This document shows positions 35,006-46,627 of a stretch of 64,000 nt of DNA, in pieces. This DNA is from Labilithrix luteola (GTDB lineage Bacteria > Myxococcota_A > Polyangia > Polyangiales > Polyangiaceae). Made by a program: the position numbers and the translations under genes. Position 1 is the first letter of the stretch. Each line of letters opens with the position of its first letter. Under the pieces are notes generated by a model. It was not told where the DNA came from, made no database searches, and saw only the letters and a program-made list of their open reading frames with translations. The DNA is taken from positions 9,343,501 to 9,407,500 of the forward strand of contig NZ_CP012333.1 of assembly GCF_001263205.1 (NCBI RefSeq), given 5' to 3'.

Positions 35006-35527
35006 TCAGCTCAAGCCGCGCTTCCTCTTCACGGTCTCGAGGACACGAGCGTACTCGATGTCCCACTGAGCCGTTCCTTCACGTACGTGTTTGAGCTGGC
35101 CGCGCACCTCGGATTCGACGTCCGTGTCGACCGACATGTGGCGCTTGAAGACGGGGGCCATCTTTCGACGCAGCGCGACGTCTTCCGCGAAGACCTCTTC
35201 GACGTGCGCCGAATGCATCAGCATCGCGACGACCTGATCCAGGAGGTGATCGAGGGTTTCGTCGCCCACCTTGATGCCGTGGTGCTCTGCGACCTGCTGC
35301 CTGACGCGACCGAACTCGGCGTTGCTGCGCGCCGTTTTCTGCAGGAGCTCGCGGGTCTTCTGGTCCACCACGCGCTCGGTCTCGAGATAGCTCCGGAGCA
35401 CGGACTCGACGTCCGTGACGACCTCTCGCTGCGCGCTCGCGCCTTCCACCTCGATGCTCTTCGAAGCGAGGAGCTCCCGAACGACCTCTTGGGCGAGTGT
35501 GGGGACTTTGGAGCCGTAGAGACGCAT
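35006..35527 (-). CDS. DUF507 family protein
   Basis: A 173-residue cytosolic protein starting MRLYGSKVPTLAQEVVREL, the hallmark of DUF507. The protein looks like two related halves, since the family unit of about 90 residues recurs. It is charged and helical throughout with no catalytic motif. DUF507 is widespread in delta-group and deep-branching bacteria with unknown function. It sits upstream of yicC and gmk on the same strand and may share their transcript. Confidence 0.9.
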   Translation of the reverse strand: MRLYGSKVPTLAQEVVRELLASKSIEVEGASAQREVVTDVESVLRSYLETERVVDQKTRELLQKTARSNAEFGRVRQQVAEHHGIKVGDETLDHLLDQVVAMLMHSAHVEEVFAEDVALRRKMAPVFKRHMSVDTDVESEVRGQLKHVREGTAQWDIEYARVLETVKRKRGLS

Positions 35528-35615
35528 GGATGGCGCGAAGGTAGCTCAGAAGGCACGAAATGCGAAGCCAGCCGAGCAGCGTTTGAGGGTATTCTCCACG
35601 GAGGTAACAGCAACG

Positions 35616-36545
35616 ATGCGGAACTTCGGCGACGACTTCGACGACGACGGAGCGGGCCTGGATCTCGAGACCGGAAGCTCGGTCGGGGCCGTCTCGGGCG
35701 ACACGAGCGCCTATGCGGGAACGGGTGGCCTGAGTCTCGACGACGACCTCTTCGGCGACGGGGTAGGTGGCGCCCTCGAGCTCGACGTTCCGACCGGACA
35801 CAAGGCGGCGGTTTCGCACATGCCTCAGGGGCACGCCCCACAGAACGCGGCGCCCGCATCGAATCCGTCACCGAATTGGGCTCCGAATCGGGCTCCGAAC
35901 TCGCCTTCGAGTTTGGGCGGCGTGCCGGATCTCGCGTTCGACGCCGTCCCCATGCCCGTCCGCCCGGCGACGTCGGCCGCCCCGCAGGCTCGTCCGAGCG
36001 GCTCGATGGCGGCGGTTCGTCCGAGTGGGTCGATGCAGGCGGTCCACCCGGCGACCCACCCGAGCGGATCCTACGGAGCGGTGAGCGTCTCCAACATGGC
36101 TGGGGGGCCGAGCTCGGTGCAACCTGCACCCTTGTCCGCGCCTGCGCCCGCGTCCTCGCCCTTGTCCGCGCCCTCGCCAGCGTTCGCCTCCGCGCCACCT
36201 CAGGCGACGTCGGGGCCGCCGCCTTCGGCGAGCATGCCCGTTGCGCCCATGCCCGGCGTGAGGCCGGATGCGGCGGCGATCATCGCGCGCTACCCCGATC
36301 CGCCAGCGCAGGCATGGCAGGCGCCTGTTTATGCCGCGAAGGTGCTCCTTCGCCAGTTCGAGCTGCGCCAGGATCTGGTGGCTCTTCGTCGGCGTCGATC
36401 GCCCGACGTGCGGCTCTACGAAGCCGCGCTCGGCGTCTACGAACCGAAGACGTTCCGCCTCGGGATGACGATCGGCTGCGCCGCGTTCGTCGTCGGAACG
36501 TTCTTGTTCTTTTTGCCCGTCATCCTTCGCTTCGTTCGGGACTGA
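35616..36545 (+). CDS. proline/serine-rich protein with C-terminal membrane helix
   Basis: A 309-residue protein. The ATG at 35616 is chosen because GGAGG lies at 35600-35604, 11 bases upstream. The N-terminus is acidic and Gly-rich (FGDDFDDDGAGLDLETG). The middle (about 80-220) is a low-complexity Pro/Ala/Ser region with repeats such as RPSGSM and SAPAPASSPLSAPSPAF. The last 100 residues are ordered, ending in a hydrophobic segment (MTIGCAAFVVGTFLFFLPVIL), so the protein is tail-anchored. It divides the DUF507 gene and the RelA/SpoT-fold gene. The family is not recognised. Confidence 0.75.
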   Translation: MRNFGDDFDDDGAGLDLETGSSVGAVSGDTSAYAGTGGLSLDDDLFGDGVGGALELDVPTGHKAAVSHMPQGHAPQNAAPASNPSPNWAPNRAPNSPSSLGGVPDLAFDAVPMPVRPATSAAPQARPSGSMAAVRPSGSMQAVHPATHPSGSYGAVSVSNMAGGPSSVQPAPLSAPAPASSPLSAPSPAFASAPPQATSGPPPSASMPVAPMPGVRPDAAAIIARYPDPPAQAWQAPVYAAKVLLRQFELRQDLVALRRRRSPDVRLYEAALGVYEPKTFRLGMTIGCAAFVVGTFLFFLPVILRFVRD

Positions 36546-36592
36546 ACCGAGCGCGAAGCGAAGGAGGGCGGCGACTCCGTCAGGCCTGCGAC

Positions 36593-37735
36593 TCAGGCCT
36601 TCGGGGGGCCGCCGCGCTTGCGCGGAGAACGCACGCTCGGCGGGGGCGCCTGCTGCGGCTCCTCGCGCTTCGGAGGCGAGCCCTTCACCTTCATCTCGCG
36701 CATGCCGAGCTGGAGGCGCCGGATGACCGCCTTCTTCTGGCGATCTTTGTACTTTGCATGCGACGCCTCGCCCTGCTCGTTCGCCGCTTCGGTCTCGCGA
36801 TCGACGACCTGGAATTCGCAGATCACGAAGACGACCGGACCGAGCGACCACGCGCTCGACGGCGCGCGCTCGAGCAGCTTGCGCGGCAGGCGGACCGGCA
36901 TGTCGACCACGAAGTGGATGACGCGGTAGTTGTCGGCCGAGAAGACGTTGTCGCTCGGCGTGTAGTCCTCGTCGGCGCCGGCCTGCATCTCCGGGAGGAA
37001 CGCGCGTAGGTGCTCGTTCTTCTGGGAGTAGCGCTTGAAGTGGAAGATCGAATTGATGCTCTGTCCGGGGATGACGTAGTTGAACGGAAAGAGCTTCTTT
37101 TGCAGGTACTGGACGATCGGGAAGATGTCGCCCTTCTCGCGCGTGACGATGCGGAAACGGAGCTTGTCGAAGATCTGCGCGGAGACCGCTTCGCGCTTCG
37201 ACAGCAGCTTCGTGTAGAGCGAGTCCTTGTTCTTGCGGCCGCCGACGAACTCCGTGATCGGAAAGCCCTCGGCGAGCATGCTGCCGATGACGCGGTAGAC
37301 CTTCTCCTCGACGAGGTGGAAGATCTCCTGGTCGGACATCGGGAGCATGAAGAGCAGCTCGCGCCCGTCCAGGTGATGGATGATGTGCATGCACTTGAGA
37401 ATCGTGCACGCGCAGGTCTGACGGTGTCCGCGCTGGCCCGCGAGCCAGAAGAGCTCTTCGACGCTGGCCTGCTCGACGGGCTTCGGGATCGGATACTCGA
37501 AGTGGCGCCTTAGATAGCTGACCGCTTCGTTCTTGATGGCGTTCATCCGGCCGCGGTCGCCCGGCTCGTCCGGGTGGAACTCCTGCGCCAGGATGAAATC
37601 GCGGATCTCGGCCTCGTCCTTGAAGTTCAGGCGATGCCAGTCGATGACGGAATCACCGCGCAGAAGAAGCCGAACGGCTTCGAGGTCCGCGAGGGTGAAT
37701 TCTTCGAGCGTCTTGAGCCGGTCGCGACTCGCCAT
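36593..37735 (-). CDS. divergent RelA/SpoT-fold nucleotidyltransferase (TIGR04552-like)
   Basis: A 380-residue soluble protein; ATG 37735 is chosen because the open frame above it is low-complexity. Residues 165-335 follow the motif order of (p)ppGpp synthetases. GGRKNKDSLYTKL (165-177) matches the R-x-K-x-x-S-I-x-x-K ATP loop, and FDKLRFRIV (189-197) the D-x-x-x-x-R-I-V strand. NYRVIHFVV (269-277) matches the G-Y-x-S-L-H strand. CEFQVVD (306-312) carries the Glu of the E-x-Q-I-R-T block, and GEASHAKYK (322-330) matches the E-x-G-x-A-x-H-W-x-Y-K block. No HD hydrolase, TGS or ACT domain is present. Known relatives include small alarmone synthetases and toxic ToxSAS enzymes; the true product is unknown. 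Confidence 0.75.
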   Translation of the reverse strand: MASRDRLKTLEEFTLADLEAVRLLLRGDSVIDWHRLNFKDEAEIRDFILAQEFHPDEPGDRGRMNAIKNEAVSYLRRHFEYPIPKPVEQASVEELFWLAGQRGHRQTCACTILKCMHIIHHLDGRELLFMLPMSDQEIFHLVEEKVYRVIGSMLAEGFPITEFVGGRKNKDSLYTKLLSKREAVSAQIFDKLRFRIVTREKGDIFPIVQYLQKKLFPFNYVIPGQSINSIFHFKRYSQKNEHLRAFLPEMQAGADEDYTPSDNVFSADNYRVIHFVVDMPVRLPRKLLERAPSSAWSLGPVVFVICEFQVVDRETEAANEQGEASHAKYKDRQKKAVIRRLQLGMREMKVKGSPPKREEPQQAPPPSVRSPRKRGGPPKA

Positions 37736-37799
37736 ACCCACCGCCAAGATACCGCGCACGATACGCGATCGAGAGGGCGGTGCGGTAGCACCGCGCACG

Positions 37800-38129
37800 C
37801 TAGAGGGGAGGCGGCGGCGGAGGCGGAAGCGGGTGCGGTGACGGGGCCGGACCGTAGGACGGTGCAGGGCCCGAGCTCGTGCTCGAAGAGCCCATTCCGG
37901 TCCCGGTCGAGCCCGTTGTTCCTGTCGAGCTACTTCCAGTGCCGCTGCTGTGAGACGGCGCTCGCGAACCAGAGCCGGACGACGTGGACCGTTGCTGCTG
38001 CTTCGCGGGCGGCGCTGCCCGACGTTGCTCTTCGGGGGCGCCGCCGCCGTGATGGGCCCGGATGCCGGTGCTCCTGCACGCGGCCAGGCCAGCAAGGAGA
38101 AGGGTCAGAACCAAAAGCCGCTGACGCAT
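37800..38129 (-). CDS. Ser/Gly/Pro-rich small lipoprotein
   Basis: A 109-residue lipoprotein from the ATG at 38129. The signal peptide MRQRLLVLTLLLAGLAACRS has a clear lipobox LAAC at 15-18. The mature part is low-complexity: a basic Gln/Arg stretch, then SSGSGS and TGSTGTGMGSSSTSS, and a terminal PPPPPPPL run. Such tails are typical of myxobacterial surface-linked lipoproteins of unknown role. The longer frame upstream has no signal and is not used. Confidence 0.7.
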   Translation of the reverse strand: MRQRLLVLTLLLAGLAACRSTGIRAHHGGGAPEEQRRAAPPAKQQQRSTSSGSGSRAPSHSSGTGSSSTGTTGSTGTGMGSSSTSSGPAPSYGPAPSPHPLPPPPPPPL

Positions 38130-38154
38130 ATCTCCCGTTAGGCTGACAGTCCGC

Positions 38155-38346
38155 TCAGGCCTTGTCGATCTGGGCGGGCGGGGCAATGCTCTGGCCGGCC
38201 TGCGGCTGATGGCGGCCAAGCGACAAGGTGCCGACGAAGATGCCGATGGCTACGGCAAGCACGGCCACGTGGCCCATCAGCGCTCCGGAACATCCGGCGA
38301 CTGCAATCGGGGCAAGCGCTGCGAGGTACCAGGGGGTCAGCTTCAT
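38155..38346 (-). CDS. small lipoprotein or membrane protein (63 aa)
   Basis: A 63-residue protein with an N-terminal hydrophobic segment ending in a lipobox-like VAGC (16-19), then a second hydrophobic helix (HVAVLAVAIGIFVGTLSLG) and a short polar tail. The ATG at 38346 has a GGAG 13 bases upstream and AGAGA adjacent. It is followed 26 bp later by the Ser-rich lipoprotein gene, and both may form a pair. The function is unknown. Confidence 0.6.
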   Translation of the reverse strand: MKLTPWYLAALAPIAVAGCSGALMGHVAVLAVAIGIFVGTLSLGRHQPQAGQSIAPPAQIDKA

Positions 38347-38831
38347 TCTCTTAGAATCTCCGAGGTTGAGGCGGCTGGTTCATCCGCGTCCTCGCGGGAG
38401 GCACCTGACTCGAACTTCCGTCGCAGTCAGTTGTCGTCCGTGAGGGGGTGGAGGTTGCGGATTGGGTGCGGGGCTCGTTTCGAAACGGCCTAGACCTGCG
38501 CCGCCCTACATGTAAGATAAGCTACGACAGCCCTCGGGGGTGGCCAAACTTCTATCGGGACCGAGGTTGTCGAAGCAAGCCTGTTTTACGCACCGGCTTG
38601 TGTCGTTCTTCGCACGCGACGTTCCATGTTGGCGGCCATCTACCTGACAACACGAACGAAAGTGATTCCGGCGACATTGAACGTTTCGCGGCGTCGAATT
38701 GCCGCGCGAGGTGCGTAAGGAGTGCGTCCGGACGGCCGCGACGATGTGGGTGGACGGACACCACGGGAGAAGTACGCCGCCGTGCCGCATGATCTCGACC
38801 TCGCAGACAAAGGCGGTTTATCGTCGACCTC
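38347..38831. other. 485-bp intergenic stretch, no gene seen
   Basis: It separates the divergent small-lipoprotein gene and the four-gene envelope operon, so it must hold promoters for both. Its base composition is visibly less GC-rich than the flanks. Short open frames exist on both strands but none has coding character or a recognisable family match. No CRISPR, tRNA or insertion-sequence end was seen. Confidence 0.6.
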
Positions 38832-39377
38832 GTGCGGCGTGACGCAAGGCGTGGCCTGACCGGGGGCCTGATAGGAGGCCGGCCGAGTCTTTCGAGTCGT
38901 ACGACGCGCGCTTTGGGCCTCCTTCCTCTACCGGCCGTGGCGGTTTGCGCCGGTCTCTGGGCCTGTACGACCGTCGACCCCGGACCGAATTTCGTGGTTC
39001 CGGACGACCAGTTCGACGCCGACTACTTCTTCTGTCACGTCGAGCCGGAGCTCCTTTTCGCCAAGAAGTGCGGGCCGGGGGAGCCCGGGGTCGATCCGGC
39101 GAACGGCTGTCATTTCAACTCGTCCGCCGTCAGCGGCATGGCCCTCTCCAACCACACGCCGGTCGACTGCAACGCCGACGGTCATCCCATCAGCCGCGCT
39201 CAGATCGGCGCGGGAAGCGCCGCCCAGGGCAATCTCCAGGCGGCCTCCCTCGTCATGAGTCGCGATTATCTGACGGCGCCGATCTATCTGCGTCCGACGG
39301 GTCAAAACCATCCTCGGGTGATCTTCGACCGCACCGATCCGGTCGTCGACGTCATCCGGCAGTGGGCGCAGAAATGA
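38832..39377 (+). CDS. envelope lipoprotein with stretched C-x12-C-H motif
   Basis: A 181-residue exported protein, first of a four-gene overlapping operon. The N-terminus has a long basic lead, then LLPLPAVAVCAGLWAC, which fits a lipobox (LWAC). The mature part contains FFCHVEPELLFAKKCGPGEP and then a CH pair, so the second Cys to Cys-His distance is twelve residues instead of two. The C-terminus (DPVVDVIRQWAQK) is like the closing helix of small c-type cytochromes. It may be a heme protein with an expanded site, or a heme-less relative. Its stop overlaps the next start by 4 bp. Confidence 0.75.
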   Translation: MRRDARRGLTGGLIGGRPSLSSRTTRALGLLPLPAVAVCAGLWACTTVDPGPNFVVPDDQFDADYFFCHVEPELLFAKKCGPGEPGVDPANGCHFNSSAVSGMALSNHTPVDCNADGHPISRAQIGAGSAAQGNLQAASLVMSRDYLTAPIYLRPTGQNHPRVIFDRTDPVVDVIRQWAQK

Positions 39378-40183
39378 GGCGAGGCCTCGCTCGCATCTTC
39401 CTGGCCGCAGTTCTGAGCCTTTCGTCGTTCGCGATCGTGTCCACCGCCTCCTCCGAGGCACGCGCCGAGGATCCGGAGGCCTTTGCGCGGGTCGTCGTCG
39501 ACTCGGCCGACCTGCGCTCCGGACCTGGGATTTCCTATCGCGTCATCTCGACTGCGCAGCGTGGCGAGACGCTCGCGATCGACGGCCGGCAAGGCACGGG
39601 CTTTTGGCTCCGCGTCGTGCTCCCCGACGGACGAACCGCGTACGCGCTCGGCGACGAGATGCAGGTCTTCGCGGTACGGCCTGGCGAACCGGAGGCACCC
39701 TCACGGCCCGGTTTCTTTGCGACGCCGCCGCTCCAGGGGGCCCATGCAGGTCTGGCGATTGTCGGCGGCATTCTCGACATCCCCATCCGTGATGGCAGCA
39801 AGCGTGCGTTCGGGTACCTCGAGGCGCGTCCTTCGATCGTCATTCACCCGACAGTCACGCTCGACGGCTTCATCGCCGACGCGCTCACCGCGGATGGCTC
39901 GCAGATCCTCTACGGCGGCGGCGCGACGATCAACTTCGCTCCGAACTGGGCGGTGTGTCCGTTCCTCGGCATCGGCGCAGGCGGCATCATGATCCGCCCG
40001 AACTCCGATTCCTTCGTGCTGCAGCGCGAAGACCTCTACCTTGCGCGCGCTGGCGGCGGTTTCCTCATGGCCTTGCGCGGCCGCATCCTCGTGCGCTTCG
40101 AAGCCACGAACCTCACGCTCTTCAACGCCGAGAGCTTCAAGAACGCCCAGACCTACTCGGGTGGCTTCGGAGTCTACTTCTGA
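39374..40183 (+). CDS. SH3-domain and beta-barrel-like envelope protein
   Basis: A 269-residue secreted protein. Signal peptide at residues 1-32 (LAAVLSLSSFAIVSTASSEARA). Residues 38-105 are a bacterial SH3 domain (VVVDSADLRSGPGISYRVIST). The rest is a beta-rich outer-membrane-type domain with alternating hydrophobic strands (GGGATINFAPNWAVCPFLGIG) and ends in Phe (GGFGVYF), the usual terminal residue for barrel insertion. It is the second gene of the operon, with overlaps on both sides, so it is likely made together with the lipoproteins and the DUF3570 barrel. Confidence 0.85.
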   Translation: MRRGLARIFLAAVLSLSSFAIVSTASSEARAEDPEAFARVVVDSADLRSGPGISYRVISTAQRGETLAIDGRQGTGFWLRVVLPDGRTAYALGDEMQVFAVRPGEPEAPSRPGFFATPPLQGAHAGLAIVGGILDIPIRDGSKRAFGYLEARPSIVIHPTVTLDGFIADALTADGSQILYGGGATINFAPNWAVCPFLGIGAGGIMIRPNSDSFVLQREDLYLARAGGGFLMALRGRILVRFEATNLTLFNAESFKNAQTYSGGFGVYF

Positions 40184-40200
40184 TGCACAAGCGAGGACCC

Positions 40201-40446
40201 ATGCGGAACGGTCACTCTCCCCGGGCGACGCCCTCACGCCTGGTTTTCGCGTTGTTCGCCGTCGCGGCGTTGGGCTCGTCGGCGTGTGTCACCGTGCGCG
40301 CCACCCAGCGTTCGGTGCTCGCCGATCCGATCATGCAGTTCGAAGGTGATCCGCAGGCGAACGCGCAGTTCAGGCACGCGGTCGACAACCGCGAAGGTTC
40401 TTACGGCGGTGGTGGCGTCTCGGGCGGAGGATGCGGCTGCAACTGA
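40201..40446 (+). CDS. DUF4266 lipoprotein with C-terminal CGC tail
   Basis: An 81-residue lipoprotein from ATG 40201; an earlier ATG at 40183 overlaps the previous stop, but GCGAGG upstream favours 40201. The signal ends in SSAC. The mature part includes ADPIMQFEGDPQANAQFRHA, the DUF4266 signature, and closes with a Gly-rich segment GGGGVSGGGCGCN. DUF4266 genes commonly precede a DUF3570 gene, as here, where the start of the DUF3570 gene lies inside this gene's end. The Cys-Gly-Cys end looks like a metal- or modification-ready tail; its function is unknown. Confidence 0.9.
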   Translation: MRNGHSPRATPSRLVFALFAVAALGSSACVTVRATQRSVLADPIMQFEGDPQANAQFRHAVDNREGSYGGGGVSGGGCGCN

Positions 40447-41702
40447 AGGCTCTATTCCGTTTCCGCGTCGCCCTCGCGACGGCGGCTGCGTTCGGTGCGA
40501 CCTCGCTCGCAGCGGCGCCTGCACGCGCGCAGGTTGCCCAGCTCGATACGGCGCAGACGGTCTATTACGAGTCGCCGACGCGCACGAACATGTTCGTGTA
40601 CACCCCGGGTGTGTCGCTCTCGGCGAGCCCCGCGAGCTGGATCACGGTTCGCGGCGGGTACGAGGCAGACATCGTCTCGGGTGCCAGCGTGGCGGTGAAG
40701 GCCGGCCCGGCCTATCAGGCCGTGAATCCCGGCGTCGACGTCATCACCACGGCCAGCGTCCACGACTTTCGTCATTCGCCTCGCGGCGGAATCACGGTTC
40801 GCAAGGGCGACGTCTCGTACACGGCCGAGTACACGTATTCGATCGAGCACGATTACATTTCGAATTCGATCTTCGTCGGCGCGCACACCGAGGCGTACGA
40901 GCACAACACGCAGTTCGACATCTCGTACGCGCGCAACTTCGATCTCGTTTGCGATCGCGTCCAGGCCGTCAACGACTCGCCCACGCGCTTCCGTGCCCTC
41001 GAAAACTCGAGTGGCTGCTTCACCGGATCGGACCCTCTGCGCACGCGTCACTCGGTGGCGATCGACGGTTTCCAGGCGAGTTGGACCCAAGCGTGGACGC
41101 CCACGTTCGCCACGCAGGCGACCTATACGGCGCAGATCATCGACGGATTCCAGAGCAATCCGTACCGCAGCATCATCCTCGCGCAAGGGCTCAAGTCGCA
41201 GGAGCACCATCCGGAGAACCGCACGCGTCAGTCGGCGTCGTTGCGCGCGAACTTCTTCCTCCGCCCCATCAAGCTCGCCATCCGCGTGACGGGCCGCGTC
41301 TACCACGACACCTGGGACATCACGAGCGGCACCGGTGAGCTCGAGCTCGAGAAGTACCTCTTCGAGGGCTTCCGCGTGGCAGGACGAGGCCGCTTCTACA
41401 AGCAGTCGGGCGCGGTCTTCTGGAGCGACGACTACACGGGCGGCGATCCTCCGCTCGGTCCGAAGGGCCAGTTCTGGACGGGCGACCGCGAGCTCTCGCC
41501 GTTCTGGAGCATCACGTTCGGCGGGCGCATCGCGTACGCGATCAACCCGGAAAAGCGTCTCCTCGGCATGTTCACCGCCCTCAAGGTCGGCGCTGCCGCG
41601 GACGTGATGCAGTTCGACTACCAGGAGTACACGCTGGCCGGCACGCCGGTCGACAATGCGCGCGCGTATATCGTGGGGTTGAATCTCAGCGCGGCGTTCT
41701 AG
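40431..41702 (+). CDS. DUF3570 outer-membrane beta-barrel protein
   Basis: A 423-residue predicted outer-membrane protein of the DUF3570 family, usually linked to a DUF4266 lipoprotein. Signal peptide with cleavage near AAAPARAQ. Strands alternate polar and hydrophobic residues (ITVRKGDVSYTAEYTYSIEH, ASLRANFFLRPIKLAIRVTGR), ending in a terminal Phe (GLNLSAAF). Its first 16 bases overlap the DUF4266 gene. It shares the layout DIVSGAS... DVITTAS... RH... VSYTAEY with the barrel gene at 62443, which suggests that the two are paralogues. Confidence 0.9.
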   Translation: MRLQLKALFRFRVALATAAAFGATSLAAAPARAQVAQLDTAQTVYYESPTRTNMFVYTPGVSLSASPASWITVRGGYEADIVSGASVAVKAGPAYQAVNPGVDVITTASVHDFRHSPRGGITVRKGDVSYTAEYTYSIEHDYISNSIFVGAHTEAYEHNTQFDISYARNFDLVCDRVQAVNDSPTRFRALENSSGCFTGSDPLRTRHSVAIDGFQASWTQAWTPTFATQATYTAQIIDGFQSNPYRSIILAQGLKSQEHHPENRTRQSASLRANFFLRPIKLAIRVTGRVYHDTWDITSGTGELELEKYLFEGFRVAGRGRFYKQSGAVFWSDDYTGGDPPLGPKGQFWTGDRELSPFWSITFGGRIAYAINPEKRLLGMFTALKVGAAADVMQFDYQEYTLAGTPVDNARAYIVGLNLSAAF

Positions 41703-43071
41703 GAAGCACGAGCTCGGACGCGCCATCGCTGGTCGTGGACGAGCTCTCCAGCGTGCCGCCGTGCGTGTCGGCCACGCGTTTGGCGATGGCGAGCCCGAGT
41801 CGCTTGGCGTGCGAGGCCAGCGAGCGCGTCGCGCCGGAATCGCTGGCGGAGGAGCGGGCATTGCCTGCGATGGTGAAGACGACCTCGTCGCCCCGAAGGG
41901 CTACGTCGACACGAACGGGACGCGTGCGGCCGTCGGCGACCAGACCGTTCGTGATGAGCTCCACGAGACACTGACGCAGCATCTGTTCGTCGCATTCGAC
42001 GAGAACGCTGGCCGTCTTGCAGTGGAGCGTCACGTCGTCGTGCGCGGCGTCGGTCGCGCGCCGTGCGGTCTCGATGGCGGCGGACGCGATCTCACATACG
42101 TCGGCCGGCGCGAAGACCGGGGCGCGCGGACGAGCGAAGGCGAGGAGCTCCTTGACCATGTCGCGCTGGCGTTCCGCCTCGCGCTGGATCGTGGTGAGCA
42201 GGGGGTCTTGCTCGGGGGACCCCGGCGGCAGCGCGCGGAGCTCCCCGATGGTCCGGAAAATGTGGGTCAGCGGCTCTTTGACCTCGTGGGCGACGGTGGC
42301 GGCGAGCTCGCCGACCGCGGCGAGACGCTCGCGTTTCACGAGCTCGGTCTGGGTGAGGGCGAGGCTCGCCGTCGAGGCTTCGAGCGCGCGTGCGTGGGCG
42401 ATGAATCGTGAGGCGATCGTGCCGCCGCCGAAGAGCACGAGAAGCAGGAGCGAGATCCCGAGCACGTCCGGCGCCGTCGTGAGCCCGGTGAACGCAAGCG
42501 TGTCGGACACGGCGCCGACGAGGACGAAGGCAAGGCCGATGGTGAACGACGACGCGCCAGGCGCGCCCTTCGCCCAGCGGTAGGCCGACTGGACGAAGAG
42601 GATGACGAGGGCCCCCGCAAAATAGGGCAGGACCGCATGGCCGATGGCCGTGCGCTCGGCGCCAACGTAGGCGGTCGAGAGCCAAGGGACCCAGCGAACG
42701 TGGACACGATCGGGCTGGACCAAGAAGCCCGGGACGACGCCCGTGACTCCGATGGCCACGCATCCCGCCATGGCCGCGCGCTCGAAGAGGGCGGTCACCC
42801 GTCCTTGGCGGGCCGCGAAGTACTTGAACCAACAAGCGACGTGCAGGGCGGCCGCGAAGTTCCCCGCGTACGCAGACAGGGCGATGGTGCGAGCGGAGAC
42901 GTCGAGCGTGATCGGAACTGCCGCGAGCTCGTAGGCGGCTCCGGTCAGCGCGCAGAGGCCGAACCAACGGAGCTCACGCCAGGCTGGGGCCGACGACAGC
43001 CCGAACGCCAGGATCGCCGCAACGATGGCGACGGTGGCGGCCGTCAGCGATAGCGCAGCTGGAAGGTTCAA
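41686..43071 (-). CDS. membrane sensor histidine kinase with degenerate G1 box
   Basis: A 461-residue sensor kinase. The first 225 residues hold about seven hydrophobic helices, so the sensor lies in the membrane. The phospho-acceptor is His262 in TVAHEVKEPLTH. In the ATPase domain the N box (CLVELITNGLVAD) and a GLAIAK stretch in place of G2 are kept. The usual D-x-G-x-G (G1) is replaced by IAGNARSS and no F box follows. ATP binding may be weak or the domain may act without catalysis. Its end overlaps the DUF3570 gene tail-to-tail by 17 bp. No response regulator is adjacent. Confidence 0.88.
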   Translation of the reverse strand: MNLPAALSLTAATVAIVAAILAFGLSSAPAWRELRWFGLCALTGAAYELAAVPITLDVSARTIALSAYAGNFAAALHVACWFKYFAARQGRVTALFERAAMAGCVAIGVTGVVPGFLVQPDRVHVRWVPWLSTAYVGAERTAIGHAVLPYFAGALVILFVQSAYRWAKGAPGASSFTIGLAFVLVGAVSDTLAFTGLTTAPDVLGISLLLLVLFGGGTIASRFIAHARALEASTASLALTQTELVKRERLAAVGELAATVAHEVKEPLTHIFRTIGELRALPPGSPEQDPLLTTIQREAERQRDMVKELLAFARPRAPVFAPADVCEIASAAIETARRATDAAHDDVTLHCKTASVLVECDEQMLRQCLVELITNGLVADGRTRPVRVDVALRGDEVVFTIAGNARSSASDSGATRSLASHAKRLGLAIAKRVADTHGGTLESSSTTSDGASELVLPRTPR

Positions 43072-43118
43072 GGCCCCGGAGAGTGACCGAGCCCTGGCCC
43101 GCGGGCAAGTCGGTCCGG

Positions 43119-46535
<3,417 letters not shown>

Positions 46536-46627
46536 GAACTTCGAATCTGCCCGCGACGCGCGGGTAGTTCAAGTCGTCAGAATGCTCGCGTCGTCGTTAT
46601 GCGGCCTCGCGCCGCGCACGAACGAGC

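Noticed and set aside
38347..38831. Possible small gene or mobile-element remnant in the less GC-rich gap
   Set aside because: Short frames on both strands have no coding character, no terminal repeats and no transposase motif.
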